Below, one piece after another: positions 1-7,056 of a DNA stretch of 64,000 nt. The position numbers and the translations under genes were made by a program. Below the pieces are notes generated by a model. The model had not been told where the DNA came from. It saw nothing but the letters and a program-made list of their open reading frames with translations, and made no database searches. Source of the stretch: Alteromonas sp. BL110 (GTDB taxonomy: Bacteria > Pseudomonadota > Gammaproteobacteria > Enterobacterales > Alteromonadaceae); the NCBI RefSeq assembly GCF_003443615.1, contig NZ_CP031967.1, positions 1,488,001-1,552,000 of the forward strand, given 5' to 3'. Position 1 is the stretch's first letter, and each line of letters starts with the position of its first letter.

Positions 1-42
1 TAGCATAGCGCTTTCACATAACGCTTTTGCATAACACTTAGG

Positions 43-57
43 GGTTAAACGTTTACC
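43..57. promoter_or_regulatory. LacI-family operator-like site (copy 1)
   Basis: The 15-mer GGTTAAACGTTTACC is a near-palindrome around a central ACGT, the layout typical of LacI/GalR-family operators. A second site at 1288-1302 differs at only two symmetric positions. It lies beyond the 3' end of galM, so it probably serves a leftward operon whose start is outside the window. GalR, encoded at 1493, is the natural candidate ligand; this is inference. Confidence 0.45.
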
Positions 58-101
58 CTAGCAATAATATAGCAAGCTATGCTGTTTATCAATTAACTAA
101 C

Positions 102-143
102 AAAGAAAATTAATTGTTAAATCAATAACAATTAATTTTCTTT
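102..143. repeat. 18-bp perfect AT-rich inverted repeat after galM
   Basis: Arms 102-119 and 126-143 are perfect reverse complements separated by six bases (120-125). The stem is almost entirely A/T and is flanked by A-rich and T-rich runs, so it could act as a weak bidirectional terminator at the 3' end of galM. A protein-binding role is also possible. Confidence 0.5.
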
Positions 144-159
144 TAATACTTCCGTGAGT

Positions 160-1182
160 TTACTCGGCGCTAAACTTATATCGAATCGTTTCTTCGTAAG
201 TTTCACTCGGCTTTACGAAGCAATTCGGAAACGACGGTTTATTAGGTGCGTCGGGAAAATGCTGGGGTTCTAAACACAGGGCGCCAAGTTGCTCATCTTC
301 TCGCAGGCTCCCCGTATAAAACTGAAGCCCGGGAAGGCTAGTGTATAATTCCATCGTAACGCCAGTATCGGGCGCTTTAACTGTAGCTTGTGGGATACTC
401 GAAGAAGCTGCTTGAAGCACATAGTTGTGGTCGTAGCCACCTACTCGGTCAAACAGCGGATGTGAATTGTCTTGTTCAGCCCTTTCCTTGATTGCACTAA
501 ATGAAGTGAAATCAAAGGGTGAATCAGCGACTTCAACTAAATCCCCTGTTGGTAATAACGTGCTATCAGCGTCTGTCACCTTTTTCGCCTCGATATGTAG
601 CAGCGTATTACCCACTTTGTCATCATTGCTTAGCGTAAAATAGGCGTGCTGTGTGAAACTAAGTGGTGTTTCTTGATCTGTCGTTGCTTTGATTACAAGC
701 GTTAACTCATTTTCCTGATTAAGTGTATAGCAAGCCTCGACATTAACATTTCCTGGAAAACCACCCTCGCCGTCTGGACTAGATAAGGTAAATGTTACAC
801 TGGCACTCTCGGGAGATTCTTGGGTACTAGCTTGCCACAACTTTTTGTGAAAGCCGACATAGCCCCCATGAAGGTTATGTTCTCCGCCGTTTTTATCTAA
901 CGTGTACTGCTGGCCGTTTAAGGTAAATGTGCCATTCCCTATTCTATTAGCGTAGCGCCCTACAATTGCACCGCGATAGCTAGGGTCATCGATATAGCCC
1001 TGCAACGTATCAAAGGTTTGAACGCAGCTAATCAATTCGCCCTTCGCATTGGGAAAATAGAGTTCCTTGATAATACCGCCATAGTTGAGCAAGGTGACTG
1101 ACATGCCGTTATCATTACTTAAAGTAAAAGCATTAACAGCTTTGCCGCTTACTTCACCAAATGTAGATACGTTTATTTTCAT
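160..1182 (-). CDS. galM: aldose 1-epimerase (galactose mutarotase)
   Basis: Interconverts the alpha and beta anomers of galactose and other aldoses, feeding the Leloir pathway in the cytoplasm. The 340-aa length fits the family. Visible landmarks are Arg80 in the YANRIGNG stretch, the NLHGG motif at 103-107, the catalytic base-acid pair His179 (FTQHAYF) and Glu305 (CLEPQHFPDAPN). There is no signal peptide. It is transcribed divergently from galR, and the 310-bp gap between them carries a LacI-type operator candidate, so repression by GalR is likely. The gene downstream lies outside the window. Confidence 0.95.
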   Translation of the reverse strand: MKINVSTFGEVSGKAVNAFTLSNDNGMSVTLLNYGGIIKELYFPNAKGELISCVQTFDTLQGYIDDPSYRGAIVGRYANRIGNGTFTLNGQQYTLDKNGGEHNLHGGYVGFHKKLWQASTQESPESASVTFTLSSPDGEGGFPGNVNVEACYTLNQENELTLVIKATTDQETPLSFTQHAYFTLSNDDKVGNTLLHIEAKKVTDADSTLLPTGDLVEVADSPFDFTSFSAIKERAEQDNSHPLFDRVGGYDHNYVLQAASSSIPQATVKAPDTGVTMELYTSLPGLQFYTGSLREDEQLGALCLEPQHFPDAPNKPSFPNCFVKPSETYEETIRYKFSAE

Positions 1183-1492
1183 AACAATTATTTTACCTTA
1201 TCGGGAGCTCGTTTAATTAAGCTCGGGCAATTTATCGTGCTCGCCTGCAAAGTTTTAGAATCGGTAGAGCGTTTAGAAATGCTAAAAGGTTATACGTTTT
1301 CCATCTTTTTTGACAGGGGTTTGGTGAAGAACTGCGTATGGTAAAACCACTTGATAGTTTTATCTATTGCTTGAGATGTGCCGCCATAGCACAGAAAGTG
1401 AGAATTTTACCTTTTTATGTAAATATAATGTACGCTATGCCAATCAGACCCCAAGGTCTTCAATGCATTAAAAAAACAAAGTTAAAGAGAAA
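1183..1492. other. galM-galR divergent intergenic region
   Basis: This 310-bp gap must hold both promoters. It contains the operator-like 15-mer at 1288-1302 and a small inverted repeat, TGTGC (1377-1381) and GCACA (1389-1393) with a 7-base spacer, which resembles a CRP site but has one base too many in the spacer. A TTGACA hexamer sits at 1310-1315 but I could not place a matching -10 box at normal spacing. No gene is seen. Confidence 0.4.
1288..1302. promoter_or_regulatory. LacI-family operator-like site (copy 2), galM-galR
   Basis: GGTTATACGTTTTCC matches the site at 43-57 in 13 of 15 positions, and the two differences are symmetric (A-A versus T-T) so that each half-site changes together. 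It lies between the divergent galM and galR starts, immediately before a TTGACA hexamer. Repression of one or both genes by GalR is the likely use; this is inferred from position and symmetry. Confidence 0.5.
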
Positions 1493-2494
1493 ATGGCAAC
1501 AATAAAAGATATAGCCCAAGCCGCTGGCGTTTCGTTAGCCACAGTATCCAGGGTTATCAATAACGGCCCAAAAGTAGGCAACGATACTCGACAACGCGTT
1601 AAAAAAATCATGGAAGAAATGGGCTACCGTCCCAACGCAAATGCGCGGGCTCTTGTAACTAAACGCAGTGCCTCATTGGGTGTGGTTATTGCTGAACTCC
1701 ACGATCCATTTTTCGCAATGTTAGCCCATGGCGTTGAATCCATAACACGCAAAAATAACGTTCAAATACTGTTAAGTGCTGGGTCAATTGAAAAAGAAAC
1801 AGAGCTGCGGGCTATTGAAACTCTGCTAGAACACCGCGTTGAAGCCATGGTAGTGCACAGCAAAGCCCTTGATGATAAGACGTTGATTGGCTTTGCTAGT
1901 CAAGTACCAGGCTTTGTTCTAATTAACCGATACATCCCAGAAATAGCGAACCGCTGTGTATGGCTTGATAACGTGACCGGTGGTCGGCTAATGGCAGAAT
2001 ATGCCATTAATCAAGGGCATAAACATGTGGCGGTAATAAGCAGCCAATACCGTATCGACGATCCGAATCATCGTCTGGAGGGAATTAGAAACGCTATCGA
2101 TAGCGCAAAGCTAAGCCTACCTGAGAGTATGATTGAGTACGCCACGCCTGATCAAGAAGGGGGCGAACTAGCCATGCAAAACTTGCTAGCCACCGGCGCA
2201 AAATTCACCGCAGTATTGGCTTATAACGATGCGATGGCATCCGGTGCAATGACCATGCTGCAGGACCACGGTATTTCCGTTCCCGAACAAGTTTCCGTGA
2301 TGGGCTACGATGATGTACTGCTAGCCAAATACTGTCGACCTAAATTAACTACTCTGCGTTATCCGGTAGAAATGATGGCAGCAAAGGCCGCTGAACTGGC
2401 ACTGAAGTACGCCTCGGGAAGTAAACCAGAAGAAGGCTTAACCTTTAAATATACACCCACGGTTGTTAAGCGAGATTCTGTGGTAAGGGTGTAG
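1493..2494 (+). CDS. galR: LacI-family transcriptional repressor, GalR-like
   Basis: A 333-aa DNA-binding repressor of galactose genes. The N-terminal helix-turn-helix (residues 1-26, with VSLATVSRVINN) and hinge (PNANARAL near 48-55) are followed by a periplasmic-binding-protein-like sugar domain. Similarity to E. coli GalR runs the full length, including the stretches LINRYIPE, NRCVWLDN, YNDAMASGAM and GYDDVLLAKYCRPKLTTLRYP, so the symbol is well supported. It is divergent from galM. It starts at an ATG after a purine-rich stretch (AAAGAGA) and ends just before a strong terminator. Confidence 0.92.
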   Translation: MATIKDIAQAAGVSLATVSRVINNGPKVGNDTRQRVKKIMEEMGYRPNANARALVTKRSASLGVVIAELHDPFFAMLAHGVESITRKNNVQILLSAGSIEKETELRAIETLLEHRVEAMVVHSKALDDKTLIGFASQVPGFVLINRYIPEIANRCVWLDNVTGGRLMAEYAINQGHKHVAVISSQYRIDDPNHRLEGIRNAIDSAKLSLPESMIEYATPDQEGGELAMQNLLATGAKFTAVLAYNDAMASGAMTMLQDHGISVPEQVSVMGYDDVLLAKYCRPKLTTLRYPVEMMAAKAAELALKYASGSKPEEGLTFKYTPTVVKRDSVVRV

Positions 2495-2907
2495 TCTTCC
2501 GTTATCTCATATTTAACGAAAGTAGAAATTGACGAATACCCGCATTCGGCGGGTATTGTTTTTAATCAGTAATAAGTCTGTTTGATGAGTGATTAATCGC
2601 AATTCGATGCAATACCGTGCAACTGTATTCTAAAAATTTTATTACACGAAACTATTGACAAAAATACTCGCCTGATCGTTTCACCCTAGACTTTTATCCC
2701 CAATCAGAAAAACTGCCTGATCCTGCGCATATTTACGATCAAAAAACATTAAGATCAGCATGGAATGCTCTACAACGCTTGATTTCACTACCATTTCGTG
2801 ATCCGACCAGAAGGCTGCTGTAAGATCGTGATCTGCCGGTATATATGGCTATTAACAGACTTACCAACAAGGTTTTCCACTATTTATCCACAGAAGATAA
2901 AGCTCAC
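2495..2907. other. 413-bp convergent gap with GATC cluster and DnaA box
   Basis: The gap lies between two convergent genes, so no promoter is needed in it. After the galR terminator (2535-2563) comes AT-rich sequence, then seven GATC sites at 2674, 2719, 2737, 2753, 2800, 2824 and 2830. A perfect DnaA-box consensus TTATCCACA lies at 2884-2892, with one-mismatch relatives TTTTCCACT at 2873-2881 and TTATCCCCA at 2694-2702. The right edge, TTATCCACAGAAGAT, closely resembles the R4 end of E. coli oriC. There is no mnmG, mioC or dnaA beside it and no R1-like box, so a functional oriC is unproven. Alternatives are an oriC relic, a DnaA/SeqA-binding locus, or a small RNA. Confidence 0.5.
2535..2563 (+). 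terminator. Rho-independent terminator of galR
   Basis: The 9-bp perfect stem AATACCCGC / GCGGGTATT (2535-2543 and 2549-2557) with the loop ATTCG is followed by GTTTTT. It lies 41 bp after the galR stop. Confidence 0.9.
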
Positions 2908-3771
2908 TTATTGTGTGAACCTCGCTAAAAATTGTTTGTACTGTTCAATAGCATAGTCACTTTTTAACGTCGCGTTATGTGTAGCCCCAGGAATGACGGA
3001 GATGTATTTCTCACTGCTAGACGCATCTTCTAGCAACTGTTGACTGATTGGATAAGGGGTTATCTTGTCTTGCTCACCTACCAACAACCACAGCGGGCCC
3101 TCATAGTGACGAAGAATAGGCGCAATCTGCATACTGTGGACCTCGTCGTGAAGCTTCATATTGGTAAATGAATTAGAGAACCCTGGTACCATATTAGCAA
3201 TCAAATCAGATATGTTGTTAAAAGCCCCGTCTAGGACCAGTGCATCAATGTTTCGATTGGCAGCGACATAACTTGCAAAATAACTGCCTATACCGCGCCC
3301 ATGCACTATGGTGGGAAGCGAGGCATCAAAAGCATTTTCAACATAATCGAACTGAGTTAACGCGTCTTGTTTTATAGCGTTTATACTCAAGTTTTCTGCC
3401 TTATCGCTGGCCCCTACTCCCTGATAATCGAGCCATAAAATGTTAGCTGGCAGTTTTCCTAGTCTGTGGATAATACTGTTATTCTCGCTTACCGGCATAC
3501 GATTATCTGCGAAGAAAACAATATTAACGATAGGTTCAGGGTATGCAACGGCAACACCTCTAAGGGTTAATCCAGCTTCATTTTTAACTTCAACACGAGT
3601 AATACCTGCTGAGGTTTTATCTTTCTGAATAGCAGCGTGCAACTTTGTGGTATCCAGAGGTTTTTGTTGCGTATCTTGATAAAAGAACGCTGAAGGAGAT
3701 ACGTTAATTGCACACCCCAATAGTGAAACACTGGCAACTACACTGATTACTGCGTTTTTAAAGGTCATCAT
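2908..3771 (-). CDS. alpha/beta-hydrolase-fold lipoprotein lacking nucleophile Ser
   Basis: A 287-aa predicted lipoprotein: a short hydrophobic signal ends in the lipobox LLGC with Cys20. The rest reads as an alpha/beta hydrolase of the ABHD13/17-like group. The nucleophile elbow, normally GRSxG, is HGRGIGS at 157-163, so Gly160 (codon GGT) stands where serine is expected. The other two catalytic positions look present, Asp235 in VGEQDKITP and His265 in PGATHNA. Either the protein is catalytically dead and binds a ligand or partner, or Ser163 has taken over, which is less likely. Two adjacent ATGs make the start uncertain by one residue. It is monocistronic, with no strong clue from its neighbours. 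Confidence 0.75.
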   Translation of the reverse strand: MMTFKNAVISVVASVSLLGCAINVSPSAFFYQDTQQKPLDTTKLHAAIQKDKTSAGITRVEVKNEAGLTLRGVAVAYPEPIVNIVFFADNRMPVSENNSIIHRLGKLPANILWLDYQGVGASDKAENLSINAIKQDALTQFDYVENAFDASLPTIVHGRGIGSYFASYVAANRNIDALVLDGAFNNISDLIANMVPGFSNSFTNMKLHDEVHSMQIAPILRHYEGPLWLLVGEQDKITPYPISQQLLEDASSSEKYISVIPGATHNATLKSDYAIEQYKQFLARFTQ

Positions 3772-3982
3772 TTAAGAACTGTCCGTGTTGATTGGTAATA
3801 GGAGAATTTATATTTAACCTATGAGTGCTTGAAGGTCACATTGCTGAACAAACTTTGCGCTTTGCTATGCTAAACCAGCTGTAACAGTTTGCAACAGTTG
3901 TTAAGTTTCTTCACGCTACAAACTTTCTTATACTTGAGTCTATATTACTGACATAAGCTATCCATAAGAAAAAATTAAAATA

Positions 3983-4591
3983 ATGAAAAATAAAACATTT
4001 TTCTCATCCCCTATTGCGCCATTAGCACGAGTCTGTCTTGCCTGCTGCGCTCTGCCTTTACTCGTTGCTTGTGAGTCTACTCCGCCCGAATTCGATTCGT
4101 CACTAATACCCGAGTCGCAAAAGGCCGATTACCGACTGACAATGTCTAAAGCAAAGGCTTGCCCGGTAAACTTGGCGGAGCTTGTCGATACTCGGTCTAG
4201 TAAAGATTTATTAGTAGGCAGCAGTAACGTCACCGAAGATGCGCTTTATACGATGCTACAGCAAAGCTTGGAGACCATGAATGTAAGCCCGAACATTGAT
4301 GCAAGTAATAGCGTGAAAGTTGTGCTTAACCGCGCTTTTGTAAAAAGCTTAGGAAGTAATTTGGTTGCTACCGTTGTTCTTAACGTAAGCTACAAGCCCG
4401 CCTATGCAGAAGAGTATTCGCCCATTACTGTTTTTAAAGGCAGAAGCATGAACGTGAATACGGGTGAAAAGCAAAGCAATCAAATTGCCATTGATGCGAT
4501 GAAAACTGCCATTGATGATGCTACCAAACGTATAAAGTCATCACTTTTGCATAACTGTGGCGATGCGCTTAACGAACTAGAGGCAGTTTAA
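3983..4591 (+). CDS. predicted lipoprotein of unknown function
   Basis: A 202-aa protein that I do not recognise. The N terminus has a positively charged start, a hydrophobic stretch and the lipobox LVAC with Cys30, so it should be lipid-anchored after export. Two further cysteines, in KACPVNL and HNCGDALNE, could form a periplasmic disulfide. The mature part mixes alpha and beta, with a region (VKVVLNRAFVKSLGSNLVATVVLNVSY) that looks like two beta strands, reminiscent of small envelope lipoproteins of the LptE type, but no firm homology is claimed. It stands alone, divergent from the preceding hydrolase gene. Confidence 0.75.
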   Translation: MKNKTFFSSPIAPLARVCLACCALPLLVACESTPPEFDSSLIPESQKADYRLTMSKAKACPVNLAELVDTRSSKDLLVGSSNVTEDALYTMLQQSLETMNVSPNIDASNSVKVVLNRAFVKSLGSNLVATVVLNVSYKPAYAEEYSPITVFKGRSMNVNTGEKQSNQIAIDAMKTAIDDATKRIKSSLLHNCGDALNELEAV

Positions 4592-4700
4592 AATATTGCG
4601 GCAATAACCAAAGGCCATCTTACTTTTAAGAATGTTGTTTCCGAGAATATTTTTTAAGTGGCTATAAAGCGGTAAATACTTAGACTTACTCGCAAAGCTT

Positions 4701-5285
4701 TTAGTAGATAAGCCGCGTGTTATCGACCATAAAGCACGTCATACCACCATCGACGGCGGCTTTTCTGCCCATTTCGGTATCTTCAAATACCACACAATGC
4801 TGTGGAGCAACGCCCATTAATTCCGCGGCACGTACAAAGGTTTCAGGATGTGGTTTACCTTTAGTCACATCATCTGCGGTTACCAGCGCCGACAGTTGAT
4901 CCAGTAATCCATGCTCACTTAACACCCATCTTGCATGTTGCCTTTCTGAGCCCGTCCCTACAGCGATGGGCATACTTCCCTTGTAATGATTGAACACATC
5001 TAGCGTGTCCTGAATTAGCTTTGGCACATGCTCAAGCCCTTCGAAGGCTTGTTTTTTATACAGAGCCACTTCTGCTGGATCATGACTTTTATCATACTTG
5101 GCATTCATAAGATGTACGGTTTCGAAGGTAGGAACCCCACCTAGACTATATTGATAATCTCGGTCGAAGGGATAACCAAACGCGTTGCAGGTAATCTGCC
5201 AAGCATCAATATGCGCGCCCATTGAATCAACCAAAGTGCCATCCATGTCAAAAATAATGGCTTTATAACGGCTTAGGTCAATCAT
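4701..5285 (-). CDS. HAD-superfamily sugar phosphatase, YqaB-like
   Basis: A 194-aa cytosolic HAD phosphohydrolase. Motif I is IIFDMDGTLVDS with the nucleophile Asp13 and acid/base Asp15, motif II GTGSE, motif III lysine in VTKGKPHPE, and motif IV FEDTEMG. The small alpha-helical cap matches the beta-phosphoglucomutase/YqaB group, whose E. coli member dephosphorylates fructose-1-phosphate and related sugars. The start chosen is the ATG at 5285, because AGGA lies 10 bases upstream; an in-frame TTG three codons earlier is too close to it. It follows yajR on the same strand with a 67-bp gap and may share its transcript. The substrate cannot be read from the sequence. Confidence 0.85.
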   Translation of the reverse strand: MIDLSRYKAIIFDMDGTLVDSMGAHIDAWQITCNAFGYPFDRDYQYSLGGVPTFETVHLMNAKYDKSHDPAEVALYKKQAFEGLEHVPKLIQDTLDVFNHYKGSMPIAVGTGSERQHARWVLSEHGLLDQLSALVTADDVTKGKPHPETFVRAAELMGVAPQHCVVFEDTEMGRKAAVDGGMTCFMVDNTRLIY

Positions 5286-5352
5286 GGTGCTCAAGTCCTT
5301 TTTAAAAATTGGATAGTGTTAACCTATCTTGGTATTTAACGTACGGCCCTTT

Positions 5353-6708
5353 TTACGCTGACAGTACGTCTCGCGCTTTTACCGCGTCAAAGTCACGGTC
5401 AACCTTAAGATATACCGCATTATTTTGACCGTTTAAAGTGACTTCCAGCACGCCTGGTACTAGCATTAATTCTGATTCGATTGTGGAAGCTTTTGAGTTA
5501 TCAAACTCTGCGTTCATCATCACGCGTTTGACCCGGCTCACTTCCTTCACACCAAAAATAATGAAGAGCCATAGCAGGGTGCTAGCCGCGCCAATACCGT
5601 AAGCTAATTCTTGCGACCAAATATCGGTAACGAAACCTGAAATTACACCACCTAGAAACGCACCGAAAAACTGAAAACTGGCGTAAAGCCCCATGGCCGT
5701 TCCTTTTTGACCAGCAGGAGCAATACTTGATACCAAAGCAGGGAAATTCGCTTCTAAATAATTGAAGCCAGTGAAGAACAGCACGACTGCAGCGGTGACC
5801 CACCACCAGCTTTGGTCTTCTAAGCTAAGCGCTAAAAAAGCGCCGCCCATCAGCACAACACCTGTTACAAGCAGTGATTTTGGGGTGCGGCCTCTTGCTG
5901 CTCCCATCATAATGATGAGACCAACTATTGACGCACCAAGTACAGGTAAGTAAACCGTCCAGTGACTGTCTAACGTCATATCAAAATTCAAAAGCGTAAC
6001 GGGCAGTTGAACAAACAATAGCGTAATTAACATGTGCAGAATCATTACGCTGACATTTAAACGCCATAACTGAGAAGAAAAAACCAAGCGCTTTAGCTGG
6101 TCTTTTTGCGGAAGTGTATCGCCACTACTGAGTTGTACACCATTTGGCACTACCCATTTAACCAACGGCATGCACAGAATGGCTAAAATGCCAGTAATTC
6201 CAAACACACCAGCCAGGCCATAACTATTAGCAATAAGAGGCCCTAGAATAACGGCTAAGTAGAAAGAGAAACCAATGGCGATGCCTATAATCGCTAACAC
6301 TTTAGCCCGCTGACTTTCTCGACTAACATCGGTAGCAAGTGCCATTATCGCACCTGCAATCGCGCCTGCTCCTTGAAGGATACGCCCAACAATCATCATA
6401 ACCATGCTGTCGGCATTAGCCGCGACAAAACTGCCAAATGCAAACACGGCTAGCCCTAGCAAAATAACAGGCTTACGTCCCCATTTGTCAGACATCATAC
6501 CCATGGGAATTTGCAGCGCAGCTTGAGTCAGACCATATCCACCCACAGCGAGTCCCACCAGTAAAGGCGAGTAATCTGGGTAGTCCATAGCGGCCACGGC
6601 CAATACGGGCATAACCATGAACAACCCCATCATGCGTAATACGTAAACGGAGGCGAGTGCAAGCGCGGCGCGTAATTCCAAAGCGTTCAAAGCGTCTGTT
6701 TCCCTCAA
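5353..6708 (-). CDS. yajR: MFS transporter with C-terminal YAM domain, YajR-like
   Basis: A 451-aa 12-helix major facilitator protein of the inner membrane, with proton-driven efflux of an unknown substrate. The signature loop between helices 2 and 3 reads MSDKWGRKP and the motif C region IAGAIMALATD is clear. The last 65 residues (ELMLVPGVLEVTLNGQNNAV) form the small ferredoxin-like YAM domain that marks YajR, and the alignment with E. coli YajR runs end to end. The start is a TTG codon; the 24 residues before RMMGLF agree with the E. coli N terminus, and no ATG lies closer. It is divergent from uvrA, an arrangement also seen in other gammaproteobacteria, although there ssb is often linked as well; no ssb is present here. 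Confidence 0.85.
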   Translation of the reverse strand: MRETDALNALELRAALALASVYVLRMMGLFMVMPVLAVAAMDYPDYSPLLVGLAVGGYGLTQAALQIPMGMMSDKWGRKPVILLGLAVFAFGSFVAANADSMVMMIVGRILQGAGAIAGAIMALATDVSRESQRAKVLAIIGIAIGFSFYLAVILGPLIANSYGLAGVFGITGILAILCMPLVKWVVPNGVQLSSGDTLPQKDQLKRLVFSSQLWRLNVSVMILHMLITLLFVQLPVTLLNFDMTLDSHWTVYLPVLGASIVGLIIMMGAARGRTPKSLLVTGVVLMGGAFLALSLEDQSWWWVTAAVVLFFTGFNYLEANFPALVSSIAPAGQKGTAMGLYASFQFFGAFLGGVISGFVTDIWSQELAYGIGAASTLLWLFIIFGVKEVSRVKRVMMNAEFDNSKASTIESELMLVPGVLEVTLNGQNNAVYLKVDRDFDAVKARDVLSA

Positions 6709-7056
6709 TAAATATAATCAAAAAACGTGAAAGCGCGCAGAGAACACCAGTTTCTGCTGCATTAAAAATAAGGTCGCGAAGTGTAGCATAAATTGCATTT
6801 ATGCCCACTTACCTTAAATTCGATTAATGCAATTGGCATTTTCTTCAACTCGCGAGGTTGATTTAGCCCATTCGCCTTCATAGGGGTTTAAAAGTGGGGA
6901 TAAAATCACCACTTTACAATACAGTGTCGTTAGATCTAATCGTAAGCTTACGCGTTAAGGTGATCTGCTTACTCCACTCACAGTATAACTTGAATGTCAT
7001 ATCACTTTACTTGACACCTATGGCATACTGATTCTTTTTCTCTCATTTAGGCTTCA
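6709..7056. other. yajR-uvrA intergenic region with two small palindromes
   Basis: The 348-bp divergent promoter region contains a perfect inverted repeat GCATAAA-TTGCA-TTTATGC (6786-6804) and, 21 bases further on, AATGC-AATTG-GCATT (6826-6840). Both are built around ATTGCA/TGCAAT, so they may be two sites for one regulator near the yajR promoter. No clear LexA box (CTGT-N8-ACAG) was found upstream of uvrA. A TTGACA at 7011-7016 has no well-spaced -10 partner. Confidence 0.35.

Noticed and set aside
1377..1393. A CRP site before galR (TGTGC-N7-GCACA)
   Set aside because: CRP sites have a 6-base spacer between TGTGA and TCACA; both the bases and the spacing differ.
7011..7029. A promoter for uvrA at TTGACA (7011-7016)
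   Set aside because: The nearest -10-like CATACT starts only seven bases after the hexamer, far too close for a sigma-70 spacer.
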